From Nemertoderma westbladi (taxonomy: Eukaryota; Xenacoelomorpha; Nemertodermatida; Nemertodermatidae), in contig JAUCBJ010007525.1 of assembly GCA_032718475.1 (NCBI GenBank), positions 46,063-110,062 on the forward strand: a stretch of DNA of 64,000 nt, given 5' to 3'. The position numbers and the translations under genes are program-made. Positions 8,009 through 18,203 of this stretch are shown here, piece by piece. Every line of letters starts with the position of its first letter. The stretch's first letter is position 1. The notes beneath the pieces were generated by a model. It was not told where the DNA came from, ran no database searches, and saw nothing but the letters and a program-made list of their open reading frames with translations.

Positions 8009-9268
8009 ATGTCAATTATTAAGGAATTAGATTTATTTTCTACACAGCCAATACAGACTGAATTTAAAGCAAAGCATTATGAAACAATTTACCCCGTATC
8101 TAATCTCAGAAGTGAATCTAGGGAGGTCACCTTCCTTGTACCCAGATCCAATGAATTCTATACGAAACTGCAAGACGCGTTATTAATTACAAAATGTACT
8201 GTACGCTGGGATAGACGACTTGAAAACTCTCATATATATATGCTGAATTACCCCGCTGAAACTATGTGGAGTGATATTAAAATAGACCTTAATGAGAAGC
8301 AGGTTGAAAATAGCAATAACCATTATTTCCACAAGTCGTACTTATCCAATTTATTATTTACAACTTACGAGGATAAAAATGGGCTACTGGGTGCGGGTGG
8401 CTTTCATCAACCTTTATCTGAGCATGGAAATGAAATTGATCCCGGCGCGCATCCTATTGCCGATGCCTTTAGTAAACAAATGCAATTTGTAAGTGGATTG
8501 ACGATTGATTTTGATACTGAAACTAAAATAATACAACCCGGGTATGATTTAAGAATGCATTTTAGAAAAGTATCAAATTCGTTTATTTTTAAAATCACTC
8601 CAAACGCAAACGCCGTGACAAATCTTCGACTAGAATTAGATGAAATAAAGATTCTAATCCCTAGAATAGAGGTTAATCCTGTAATAGAAAGCAGTCACCT
8701 AAAAGGTTTAGAGAGTTACGATATTGAATATCAATTCCAAAAAAAGGAGGTGACAACATTTACTATTCCCGCACAAACCACCAATTACACCCAAACAAAC
8801 ATATTTGATGGTAAAAAACCCAAATTAGTTATTATCGGCTTCATAACAAATAACTCTTATTCGGGAGAATTAATTAGCAATCCCTTGAAATTTGAACATT
8901 TTAACCTTAGACGCGCGGAACTGATTGTAGACGGTCTTCCAGTAGGGGGTGTAATATACGAGCCTAATTTTACAGATGGAACATATATTTTTGAGTATAC
9001 TCAATTAATGAAAAACATTAATACATATATTAACGGTTATGGAGGTAATAATATAGACCATGAAACCTACTTAGGTAATTGCCCCCTCTTATCCTGGGAC
9101 CTAACTGCCGACGGCTATGTTAGAGATCCGCAACCCTCGATATATACTAACGGCCAATTAAAATTAAGATTTGCCGAACCGTTGGTTGAAACCATAAATG
9201 TAATCGTTTTTAATATTTATGATCAATCATTAAGTTTAAATAGCAGGAAAGAAATACATATCGATTAA
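8009..9268 (+). CDS. Major capsid protein (double jelly-roll, hexon-like)
   Basis: A 419-aa protein of the Polinton major capsid family. It starts with ELDLFSTQPIQ and a YPVSNLRSE segment, followed by an FLVPRSNEFYTKL region, and ends with a beta strand (NVIVFNIYDQSLSLNSRKEI). Both ends are family hallmarks. Two beta-rich halves, roughly residues 40-220 and 230-419, fit the double jelly-roll fold whose trimers build the capsid shell. No signal peptide. The frame is intact. It follows the core-like gene by two bases and precedes the protease by two. Confidence 0.85.
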   Translation: MSIIKELDLFSTQPIQTEFKAKHYETIYPVSNLRSESREVTFLVPRSNEFYTKLQDALLITKCTVRWDRRLENSHIYMLNYPAETMWSDIKIDLNEKQVENSNNHYFHKSYLSNLLFTTYEDKNGLLGAGGFHQPLSEHGNEIDPGAHPIADAFSKQMQFVSGLTIDFDTETKIIQPGYDLRMHFRKVSNSFIFKITPNANAVTNLRLELDEIKILIPRIEVNPVIESSHLKGLESYDIEYQFQKKEVTTFTIPAQTTNYTQTNIFDGKKPKLVIIGFITNNSYSGELISNPLKFEHFNLRRAELIVDGLPVGGVIYEPNFTDGTYIFEYTQLMKNINTYINGYGGNNIDHETYLGNCPLLSWDLTADGYVRDPQPSIYTNGQLKLRFAEPLVETINVIVFNIYDQSLSLNSRKEIHID

Positions 9269-9270
9269 GT

Positions 9271-9726
9271 ATGTTATCTACAGAGGACCTTGATATGTTT
9301 CCAGTGGGTGGTCACTATTTGGGAGCGTTTCCAGCTAACAAATTACCTAAATTAGATAATAATAATAAGCGGCAGGATTATGGCTTGATAGTAAATACCG
9401 ATAAAGAGCATCTGCCTGGGATTCATTGGATCGCGATATATATACGAGATAATGAGGCCGAAGTATTTGACTTGTTTGGACCAAAATATCCAAACAGATG
9501 CATCGAAAAATGGCTTGAGAAAAATTCCGCGAGGTGGCGTACTACTCGCAAACAATTTCAAGACCCCCGGAGGACCACATGCGGTCTGTACTGTCTGTAT
9601 TATTTGGTAAATCGTATTCACACAATCTATCCAATGAGTGCATTTACAAATAATGTGGAAATAAATGAAATTATATTATATAAATGGCTTGTTAATTATT
9701 ATAAATTAAACCAACAAACTTTGTAA
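9271..9726 (+). CDS. Adenain-like maturation cysteine protease
   Basis: A 151-aa C5-family protease. His52 lies in PGIHWIAIYI, Asp67 in EVFDLFG, Gln97 in KQFQDPRRT and Cys104 in TTCGLYCLYYL, in the His-Asp-Gln-Cys order of adenain. Adenain cleaves capsid and core precursors during virion maturation. The neighbouring proteins with GG motifs (3786, 7446) are likely substrates. It starts two bases after the capsid gene stop. All key residues are present. Confidence 0.92.
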   Translation: MLSTEDLDMFPVGGHYLGAFPANKLPKLDNNNKRQDYGLIVNTDKEHLPGIHWIAIYIRDNEAEVFDLFGPKYPNRCIEKWLEKNSARWRTTRKQFQDPRRTTCGLYCLYYLVNRIHTIYPMSAFTNNVEINEIILYKWLVNYYKLNQQTL

Positions 9727-9757
9727 TTAATTATTTAACTTTTGTTTATCAGATAAA

Positions 9758-10357
9758 ATGGATAATATTATTTTTGTTGATTTTCAATATTATAAGATAG
9801 ACAATAAAGAGTATCCGGTAGTATTTAAAGAATTTGCTATTTTCGATTCTAATTACACCAAAACTAATATAAAGACGTTTTTAATTAAAGGCCCACCTAA
9901 TATTAAATTATCAGCATTAGATGCAGCCCACGTAAACAATTTACGGGATATGACTTCTCACTTGCCCTGGAACTATGGAGACATTTCGCAAGACGACTTT
10001 AAAAAATATATGAAGAGACATTTAAAATATAAAAAAAATATTCATGTATTTGGGTTGATGAAGCGGGCAATATTAGTTTCCCAACTCGATGTTCTCGAGC
10101 CAAATTCGGTGGAGAAATTGGGAATATATAAGCAATATCATGATTATTTAACGCCTTGTCGATTTCACGACCGATTCACTACAGTGGAAAGTAAATGCAC
10201 GTTCCACTTAAACATAAGGGATAACTGTCTGCGATACTGCTCAGCAAAACACGTTGGGGGGTTTGAGGCTCTACACTTTTTCATGAGAAAGCGTTTAACT
10301 GCGACTGATGATGATGATAAACAGAAAGAAATAACTGCGGTGGAAGATGTACTGTAG
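9758..10357 (+). CDS. Polinton VDFQ-family protein, function unknown
   Basis: A 199-aa protein beginning NIIFVDFQYYKIDNKEYPVV with a KEFAIFD strand, then KTFLIKGPP (residues about 39-48) and LPWNYGDIS. Similar proteins, which start VD(I/F)Q and carry a (V/I)K-aromatic-PP segment, accompany Polintons in many invertebrates. The N-terminal strand pattern hints at a ribonuclease-H-like fold, but I see no clear set of catalytic acids. The C-terminus is acidic (TATDDDDKQ). It closes the plus-strand block, 31 bp after the protease. Role unknown; a host-interaction or replication accessory is possible. Confidence 0.7.
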   Translation: MDNIIFVDFQYYKIDNKEYPVVFKEFAIFDSNYTKTNIKTFLIKGPPNIKLSALDAAHVNNLRDMTSHLPWNYGDISQDDFKKYMKRHLKYKKNIHVFGLMKRAILVSQLDVLEPNSVEKLGIYKQYHDYLTPCRFHDRFTTVESKCTFHLNIRDNCLRYCSAKHVGGFEALHFFMRKRLTATDDDDKQKEITAVEDVL

Positions 10358-10827
10358 GTTTACTCTAAGCATGTAATGTGATGGGATAATATAATTTTAT
10401 TTTGGTGATGATCTTGATGTTAATATAAAAATATAATAAAATATAATTTTTTTTACAACAAGTTCTCTAAAAGAGTCAATCGTGGTAGGTTAACCATGCA
10501 CATTTAACAATATGACGTAGACGTAACATGTACAGTAAGTATTCTCGATATCGTTCTAATATAGATATACTGGTATTGCGAAACATCCTATACATCGCAA
10601 ACTAATAACACATACAGTAGTTGACTAGTAATATTAGTCAGAAATGCAACATAAACTGTATAGGATGTAGTGTTAACCTGTTGGTACCGGTACTGATAAA
10701 TTCAATAATTTATTATAAGCCTAACCACAACTGTCATCCGCTTTATCAGTACCGGTAGTGTTTTACTCTTCCAACACTGTAGTCACAGTCTACTGGTATC
10801 AGTACAGCAGTAATCTGAAGCAATAGC

Positions 10828-11096
10828 ATACTGCTGACATGATCTGGATTACACGCAGGAGTCTCTCATATAGGGATTAGATCACCTATCCAAACAATAC
10901 AGTACTGCAGTACTGTCGTTGTTCTTGATGTAACAGCATAATCAGATAGAGCATACTGATTTCCTTTGATTAGCATTGTACCGCAGTACCAGTACTACAG
11001 TATTAATGTAACAGTACCCGCAGTAACAAACTAGGCTAATGTATACAATATCGTGAGTCAGTTACAATCAGATGTGTACGCAGTCAGCCACACTGC
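10828..11096 (+). repeat. Direct repeat in P1 spacer, copy 1
   Basis: From CATACTGCTG to CAGTCAGCCACACTGC. Matches 11231-11505 in the same orientation with scattered substitutions and small indels. Shared landmarks are TAGGGATTAGATCACCTA and CAGTACCCGCAGTAACAAAC. Confidence 0.8.
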
Positions 11097-11230
11097 GAGG
11101 GATGTGGTCAACCTCGCAACTCCTATCCACAACTGTCATCCATTTTATCAGTAGAGCAGTAATCTGATGTAATAACATTTGTTTTTTTTTTCAACTATAA
11201 GGATACTGCTGTCTACCCAACCTTGATTAG

Positions 11231-11505
11231 CATACTGCTGTCATAACCTAGAAGGGACGCGTAGCTCTCACATATAGGGATTAGATCACCTACCCAAACA
11301 ATATAGTACTGCAGTACTGTCGCTGTTCTTGATGTAACAGTATAGTCAGATAGAGCATGCTGATTTCCTTTAATTAGCATTGTACTGCAGTACGGTACCG
11401 GTACCACAGTATTAATGTAACAGTACCCGCAGTAACAAACTGAGTCAATGTATACATTATCGTGAGCCAGTTACAATCGGATGTGCGCGCAGTCAGCCAC
11501 ACTGC
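11231..11505 (+). repeat. Direct repeat in P1 spacer, copy 2
   Basis: Second copy of 10828-11096, about 400 bp downstream, ending CAGTCAGCCACACTGC where the 19-bp tandem array follows. Confidence 0.8.
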
Positions 11506-11544
11506 TGGGAAACGATCCACCTTGCAGCTGTCTAGCCACCCTCA

Positions 11545-11690
11545 CAGTCAGCCTCGCGGCACGCAGTCAACCTCGCAGTCAGCCTCGCGGCATGCAGTCA
11601 GCCTCGCGGCACGCAGTCAGCCTCGTGGTCAGTCATGTAGTCAGCCTCGCGGCACGCAGCCAGCCACGCAGCTAGGCACGTAGTCAACCC
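11545..11690 (+). repeat. Short tandem repeats, CAGTCAGCCTCGCGGCACG type
   Basis: Seven to eight imperfect units of about 19 bp (CAGTCAGCCTCGCGGCACG and variants), with half-units CAGTCAACCTCG. GC-rich compared with the surrounding AT-rich element. Confidence 0.8.
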
Positions 11691-11781
11691 GTGAGAGTCA
11701 TGCTTATTCAAACGAGGTTAGTTTTCCCTAACTATTGATTGATTGATTGATTGAAAAATAATAATGTTTAATTTTCACCTT

Positions 11782-12327
11782 CTAATCACCAACACCTAAA
11801 GTCACAACACCAAACATTAATAAATAATTAACAAGTTTACTAAATATAGGGTAATAAATGTGAAATTTGCTAGGTGAACACATTAAAGTACATTTACCGG
11901 TATGAAAGCAGCAAATGACTACGGTATTATTTATTCTTATTTTGCAATTATTAAAAATTTCAGGTTCATATATAACTTGAAGTTGCACATTATCAAAGAC
12001 AACATAAAACCCTGTATTGTTTATCAATAACCTATAGACTACAGACTTAATACTAAAAATATAAGTACATAAATTAACAGATTTTAAAATCAAATTAATA
12101 CTAGTTTTATCAAATATATGTTTTTTTACTTTTTGGAAATTATACTTACTGCCTAATAATGTAATACGACCATTTTTAAATATTAATAATGTGGCACCAA
12201 ATATCTTATATATAAACTGATTTGGTTTGAGTATGTGTTTACCAGATAATTGATTTTTTAATTCTTTCAAATTAATTGCTGACACTTGCTGGCAACTTAC
12301 ATTCTTATTGACTATCTGATAGTTCAT
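11782..12327 (-). CDS. TATA-binding-protein-like protein
   Basis: A 181-aa ORF with the two-fold repeat pattern of the TBP core. In the first half, LKPNQFIYKIFG is followed by ATLLIFKNGRITLLGSK (residues about 46-62) and then a helix. In the second half YEPEIFNN (about 119-126) corresponds to the TBP YEPE(L/I)F box, then TVVICCFHTGKCTLMC and a YPIFSKLVNYL helix. TBP binds promoter DNA and nucleates RNA polymerase complexes. A divergent copy here could direct transcription of P1 genes. The start overlaps the end of the polymerase gene by 23 bp, a compact viral-style arrangement. The frame is intact. Confirmation needs profile or structure comparison. Confidence 0.75.
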   Translation of the reverse strand: MNYQIVNKNVSCQQVSAINLKELKNQLSGKHILKPNQFIYKIFGATLLIFKNGRITLLGSKYNFQKVKKHIFDKTSINLILKSVNLCTYIFSIKSVVYRLLINNTGFYVVFDNVQLQVIYEPEIFNNCKIRINNTVVICCFHTGKCTLMCSPSKFHIYYPIFSKLVNYLLMFGVVTLGVGD

Positions 12328-14711
12328 TGTTTGGTTCCCGATAAATTGGTATATTGTTTTTTTTCATAGGTTTTTCGACCTTTGTTTGATAGTGACCCCA
12401 GGGAAGCGAATGATTATTATTAACCCAATAAAGTTTATCATCAAATGCGCTGAGAGCAAACTTGTCTCGTGCTATAGTATACACTTTGTGAAATTTACTC
12501 TGAAATTGATGTGTTTCCTTGGAAATTTCTTCGTTATCGTAATATGCCCTCAAATAATCTTCGTGACAAATATTTTTATCCACGACAGCTCTTGTTATTC
12601 CTTTTGCCCGTTGTATATTGGAATCATTCCATTCTAAAATTGAATATAATTTTGGTCTTAAAAATACCGCTTGTTTAATATCTCGTGAGGCTAGTTCGTC
12701 TTTACAGTAATAGAGCCTGGATTTATTTTTATCGCTGTAGAGAGGGTGATCCTTGGGGTAATTGGATGTATCTAGAATATTATTTTTAATTAAGGCTTTT
12801 AAAAAATTATTCTGCGATGTATTATAGTAACAACCCATTAAAGAGTCCGTGTCTGATGCTACAATTTCAATTCGGCAGTTTAATTCTTTCTCAATAGGTA
12901 GCAATTTATCGTAATACAGCTGATACATATCCAATTTAGCCAAGTCCAAGACAGTACTACCTATATAGACCGGCTTATCGAGAGTTACAGAGTCTTTTAC
13001 TAATAAATGTCCCGATAAGGAATCGTTATAAATCATGAAATTTTCATGATTTATTCGTTTGACTAATTGGTCACATTTTTCTTTACTATTAGCGATACGA
13101 AAGTTGCATCGGTCCCTTATCTTCTCTATCGTTTTTCCAAATAAAGAATTGTTCAGCAATTTCGCGACAGCTGTTTCAATATAACTTTTTGCTAGCCGCC
13201 TTTGATTAATATTAAAATCTATATAGGGTTTAAATACAAAGTCTTGATGGAAAGAATATAATTTATGGAGCTTAGTAACAATTAAACCTTGTTTTATATA
13301 AAATTTTAACAGTTTTAAATTTACATGATAGAATTCTTTATCGAATTGTGTCAACATAAGTTTCGGTGCACACATCTTATACTTGCTATTAGTGCCTCTT
13401 TGTTTACAAACATTGTTAAATTGTTCCCTCATATAAGGTGAAAGCATTGTCTCATTTATACTTAAATGTTCTGGAGCTAAGGGTAGTTCTAATGTACGAT
13501 CGTGAATATCTTTGGGATATTTCAAATCGCAAATTAAGAAAAACCCAATATCACCTTCAGTATCAAGATTTGTTAAATATTTTATCAGTTCTTCTGGAGC
13601 AGCATTCTCTAAATATGTAACGTTGACTTGTTCAAAACCTGAAACAGGTAGCTTTTTACTTAAATTACCAGAATACAAGGAATTAAAATCTATATTGAAA
13701 ATATGACACTCTTCCTTGCTTGGATCATAATTATCAGTATCTGGTATATTTGATTCTATGTAATGCTTTCGACAGAATGAAACCCCTCCTCTAATAGATG
13801 CTTCAAAATCTCTATATGATTGGTAATCTTTTATTAATGTTAACTTACATTTATTGTATTTCAGGGCGCAATCATAAGTGAAAGCTGCGATACTGCAATA
13901 ATAAACTACTTCTAATTCGTAGTTTTGTCTACACACTCTCCTAAAGTTCTCAAATATATCAGCGAGGAGACAAAAATCGAGTTTTAAGTATGCTAAAAGA
14001 TAATCCTTGAGATTCACACAGTCAAACTGACTCCATGATGCGTTGGCAAAACTATATTCCTCGGGTGTACAGGTATTTTGTGTTAATTTACTATAAAATT
14101 TGTCTATTGATGGTAATTTCGAATCATTGAATTTATTTAAATCTGTCAGATACTCGTAGGGAAATATACCTTTTCGTTTAATTGTTGCATTATTTAAATT
14201 TGGATAAAAATATTTCATTTGCTGTTCAGTAATTGGTAGAACTGATGTTATATCCTCGCTGTCTATATCCTTTGTTGAACAATCAACTAAAGTACTTAGG
14301 GAAAAGGATAAAAATTGATATGTGTCTAAGACACGTAGCTCGATCTTAGTTTTTTCATCTTTCACTGGTATATGCATGCTTAGTGAAATATACCTTTCAG
14401 AATTTTTAGGGATTACCTTTATATCCCAATCGGAATATTTATTATTGCTAAAACCAACTTGCAAAAGAAAATGCAAATCGTAGAGATTGCAGTTGTGTGC
14501 AGCGAGTATATACATGTGTCGTTTCAACGATAAAGAGCGGTTACATGCGTTACAAGCGGCCGCTATATAGTTACCAGTAATATGTGAGTGATGTTTGTTT
14601 TTCTCAGACTTATCCTTAAATAAAACATTGCAATAAAAGCAAGTTTTAGCTTTCCAAAAACTTAACTTATCTGCATCATTAAGTATCATTCTCTCTCTTG
14701 TGTGGTCTTCC
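12305..14711 (-). pseudogene. polB: Protein-primed DNA polymerase B, C-terminal part (interrupted gene)
   Basis: About 800 codons of a family-B polymerase that should replicate the element from a protein primer. Visible motifs are a zinc-binding segment (TCFYCNVLF...HHSHITGNY...CNACNR), ExoII-like HNCNLYDLHFLL, ExoIII-like YLKLDFCLL, motif A DFNSLYSGNL, motif B KLLNNSLFGKTIE, motif C ASDTDSLMG and the RPKLYS region. All polymerase active-site residues remain. The upstream third of the gene (15001-16601) is separated by a non-LTR fragment (14723-14989). The frame resumes correctly after the insertion, as shown by the duplicated 11-bp site. This half could be translated only from an internal start such as 14689. 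Confidence 0.92.
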
Positions 14712-15000
14712 GACCACTTATACTACTACTACTACTAGGATCGGCATGCTGCATTGCAGCTGCATTTTTAAGAATGCTGTGCCGGCTTGTCAACAAAATT
14801 GCACCCCCACAACTCCCTATCACCCATGACATTTGCTAGATCATCCGCATCTTTAAGGCCAGTGTCCTTTAAGATGCGTCTCAAGAAAGTCATGGGCTGT
14901 CCACCATGCTTATTCACTCCATGAGGCTGCCAAAGTACAAGATTATGCACTGGCTGGTCCTCACGGCGAAAGCAATGTCCTGCAAAGCAGACCACTTATA
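14712..15000 (-). mobile_element. 5'-truncated non-LTR retrotransposon insertion in polB
   Basis: A 267-bp insert (14723-14989) flanked by 11-bp direct repeats GACCACTTATA (14712-14722 and 14990-15000). On the minus strand it encodes the C-terminal 75 or so residues of a non-LTR RT (DTGL, DADDLANVMGDRELW) and ends in a (TAG)n tail. It closely matches the 3' end of the longer fragment at 25642-26460. Truncation at the 5' end, a variable-length duplication and a microsatellite tail are signs of target-primed reverse transcription. Confidence 0.9.
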
Positions 15001-16601
15001 TAATTGGGTGATGTCATTATATACAGAGTCTAAAAAGTCTTGAATACAGTTGTTGTCGATTGTTTTTGTAAAGGTCTTCAAATAAAATTTTGGTGGATTA
15101 ATTCGGCACTAGGAACAATTAAATAACTTACAGCGCATGGAATATGATTCTGAATAAATTTACTGTTGGTGGCTGGCTCCAAAATAGATTCTATATCAAA
15201 ATATATTACAAACAATGCTGGTAATGTTCTGTCTAAATTTCTAAAGCTAATGTGAGTTCTTTTTTCAGATGGTAGCTTCTCAACTTGACTTTTTCCTCGA
15301 TAACAAACAAGACGGTGACGTTCTAGAACATCATTGGTGTAGAAAGGCGCCAAACACCGTTCACAATATTTCCTACCACAAGTATGAAGAGCTCTCGTAT
15401 TCATCAAACGATTCAAGTTAGTTATGCAAACATAATGTGATTGTTTACTCGTATTCTTATTTTTTACAAGTAATATATTCAATAACTCTTTATCTGGAGT
15501 GATTTTACTAAATGGTGCCTGTCTTAATATAGATACTCGATTGTTGTTGTAGAGTAATAAATTAATTATATATGCTGAATTCTGTTTTTCAAAAAGTTTA
15601 ATTGCAAGCTGCCATTCTGTTGGATAATCTTTGTTCCCATTGTCAAAAATAAAATGACACATATAATTTTTGTACTGCGAAGTACGATATTTGTTGTTCT
15701 TCACTTTGCTACTAAATTTTGTAGCTATAATTGCCCATTTAAAACAATCATTATCAGCCGTTTGTATATTTATAACACATTTTTTAACTGATAGAGCCTT
15801 AGGTAACTCCATATAACCGTGTCCCTTATATAGTAACGACCTACACTTGGATTCAGCTACTTTAATTTCAACCCTTAATAAAGATTTAACACGCCACCCT
15901 GAGCCACGAGTGTTAAACATGGCTATTTTTTGCATTAATTTTTCTAATACATACTCAAACCATGTGTCAAAACTTTCATGTGAATCTACGGTATTAACTG
16001 CACCACCTGAAGAACTAAAATAGAAAGCTTCTTCTTGATCACCCTCTGAAAAATGTGATCGATACATGAGTATATTCACACCTAGCCAGGGTCTAAGTAC
16101 ATTCATTTCGCTAAGTTTTCCTAATAATAAAGTTTGGATGTGAGGTAGAATTTTAATTAATGATGAATGAATATCAGGAAAATCTTCATCATTTGGAAGA
16201 TTGTAAACATAGATTTCTAAACGGTTATCGTGTGCGGCTCGTTCAATGTTAAAAATTGATGAACCTTGACCAGATTTCAGTCTTTTTCTAGATACGATAG
16301 TATTGTTTTGGTTCCGTTGTGGTGGTGGTCTAACATGATAATAACGTTGGTGACAGTCGTGACGTAAGTAATTCTCATATAAATACTCTTTATTACAAGT
16401 AGGGCAAGTTTTTTCATACACGCAAAACTTCATTTCTTTACATCCTGTAGTCGTTTCATGTCGTTTACATATTTCTTCACGTGAACATTTCACTCGACAA
16501 TTAAAACAATTGTATTCTTCAAAATGAGATTTCACATGTGTTAAATAATTTCGTTTAGAAATTTGAAGAGGACAAAATGGACATTTCAATTGTTTATCCA
16601 T
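15001..16601 (-). pseudogene. polB: DNA polymerase B, N-terminal part with zinc fingers (frameshifted)
   Basis: About 507 codons from the ATG at 16601. The first 85 residues hold several Cys/His pairs of zinc-finger type (CPFCPL...H...H, CFNC, CPTCNKEY...H.C). The middle is the N-terminal extension usual for Polinton polymerases, and near the end YFDIES is the ExoI motif. The frame hits TGA at 15078-15080, after an AAAATTTT run. A frame shifted by one base continues with protein-like sequence to the insertion point near 15000. So this gene carries both a likely single-base indel and the insertion. Confidence 0.88.
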
Positions 16602-17159
16602 CTCTTTATTATCCTAAAAACAATTTAAAATTAATATGAATATTGTTATATATATAATCAAAAAAATTCATAAGCTACTCAACACAAATAAAATATAATA
16701 TCTAAACTTTAATTAATTTAATATTTTCAGAATGAGCTCGAATGAATCAGTTGAGCTCTTTATATATATATATATATTTCAAGTTTCTACTTATACCAAC
16801 CAATCATAAATAACAGTTACATTGGAAACTAATATCATAAATAAAGTTGCTTTTACAACTGAATTCTTTATAATAAAATCAAGTCTAAACCAAGATGTGT
16901 ATAATGCGTTTTTAATTTTCATTGATAAAGTAGGTTTTACATGCAAATGTTTTATTATGGTGGTGTAAACTCATGCATTTACATGCGAATGTTTTATTCC
17001 TAATCCCGTGCTCACATTAAATATAAACTATCACCAATATTTACTCAATAAAGTCACCTTTACATGCAAATACTTAATAATAATCACGCTTTGTGATAAA
17101 AAGTTACCTTTACAAGTCAGTGTGAAACTGAAAAAGAAAAGTCTCTAGTTAATAATAAA
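16602..17159. other. AT-rich spacer upstream of polB in P1
   Basis: 558 bp without an ORF between two minus-strand genes. It has a TATATATATATAT run (about 16761) and several copies of an ATGCAAATGTTTTAT/ACATGCAAATAC word (about 16940, 16990, 17075), the first part resembling an octamer sequence. It probably holds the polB promoter and the end of the 17160 gene transcript. Confidence 0.5.
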
Positions 17160-18203
17160 TCAATCTGATACTGTTTTTATATGTTCCTTATTGTAATCTG
17201 CTACCTCTTCACTTGCTTTTGTAACTTTTATTTTCTTTGTAGGTATAGAATCATTGTTGGGAATGGAAGATGTTTGAGATGTAGATCTGCGCTTTCTATC
17301 ACTCGAGGTCTCTTCGATGTATGTCTTTGGATTAAATGTGGATGAAACTACTTCTGGAAATGACTTATTAACCTTAAACTTCCAAGTTGGTGGATATAGA
17401 ATCGCGAAACCGTCTGCTATATCAGTTGATGAAACATTTAACATCATATCGTAGAGAAACTCTATATATGGTATGTCTTTATCGTAATGTAACTGTAAAT
17501 ATTTGCTTTCCTTGTCTGTAATAATTACTTTTTTTTCTTGTACATTTATTTTTACTTTAAGTCGGTCAGATAAAGCTTTATCGTCCGTATCTAGCTCTGA
17601 AAAGACACCTTCGTTACTAATTTCATAATTCCATTCATACCACAATGAATTTACTTCCGATGCTGTTAAGTTAAACCCATTATAATACCTAAGACCAATA
17701 GCATCAGAATATCTAGCTGAAATCTCCCATAGTCCCATATAAGTCGCTCCTTTATATTTGCTTACAAAACCAACAAAAGATGGGTTGGTTAAATTAACAA
17801 CAGAACACTGATTTATTATTTCGAGTGGTGGTGATAACAATTCTAATATTTCTGTCTTACTCTGAAGCAATAAATTAATGAGTGATTTGTTTAGAATTTG
17901 ACATTTGCCTTGCTTCTGAATATATACGTTTTCAGTAATAACACAGGTGGAAATATTTAACTTTCCTCTTGTAAATTCTATATTAGGATAAATATTACCT
18001 CTTGAAACTGGTGATTCCTTTTGTCGGTTGATTAATATTTCTAAGACGTCTAGAAGGTAGAGTGTATCCTGGTAAGAGAAGCACGTTGTTACATTGCTAT
18101 CGCTTGAGAGTAATATAAAGTACTTGCCATAAACAATACTACAGGTATATTTATTAAATGTAAATTTCCAAGTATTGTTTGAAGTTTTTTTAAATAAATC
18201 CAT
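17160..18203 (-). CDS. Unknown P1 protein, possibly with PC4-like repeats
   Basis: A 347-aa intact ORF, first gene inside the right end. It seems to contain four loosely similar units of beta strands followed by a helix (about residues 10-58, 75-122, 145-195, 212-255). The third (FVSKYKGATYMGLWE..., GFNLTASEVNSLW) resembles the single-stranded-DNA-binding PC4 fold, in which a strand-rich KGK-type region precedes a Leu-Thr-x-x-x-Trp helix. The tail (about 290-347) is Ser/Thr-rich with basic clusters SDRKRRS and TKKIKV that look like nuclear signals. A replication or transcription cofactor would fit the neighbouring polymerase and TBP-like genes. The family assignment is tentative. Confidence 0.55.
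   Translation of the reverse strand: MDLFKKTSNNTWKFTFNKYTCSIVYGKYFILLSSDSNVTTCFSYQDTLYLLDVLEILINRQKESPVSRGNIYPNIEFTRGKLNISTCVITENVYIQKQGKCQILNKSLINLLLQSKTEILELLSPPLEIINQCSVVNLTNPSFVGFVSKYKGATYMGLWEISARYSDAIGLRYYNGFNLTASEVNSLWYEWNYEISNEGVFSELDTDDKALSDRLKVKINVQEKKVIITDKESKYLQLHYDKDIPYIEFLYDMMLNVSSTDIADGFAILYPPTWKFKVNKSFPEVVSSTFNPKTYIEETSSDRKRRSTSQTSSIPNNDSIPTKKIKVTKASEEVADYNKEHIKTVSD

Larger units (their letters stand above)
10358..11781. other. Repeat-rich spacer between convergent P1 gene blocks
   Basis: 1.4 kb between the last plus-strand stop and the TBP-like gene stop. It contains a direct repeat of about 270 bp (10828-11096 and 11231-11505), many CAGTACTG/GTACCGGTAC palindromic words, and a short tandem array at 11545-11690. 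No protein-like ORF. Position suggests it carries the 3' ends and poly(A) signals of both convergent transcript groups. Confidence 0.7.

Noticed and set aside
11462-11683. Ser/Arg-rich ORFs
   Set aside because: Translation of the 19-bp tandem array.
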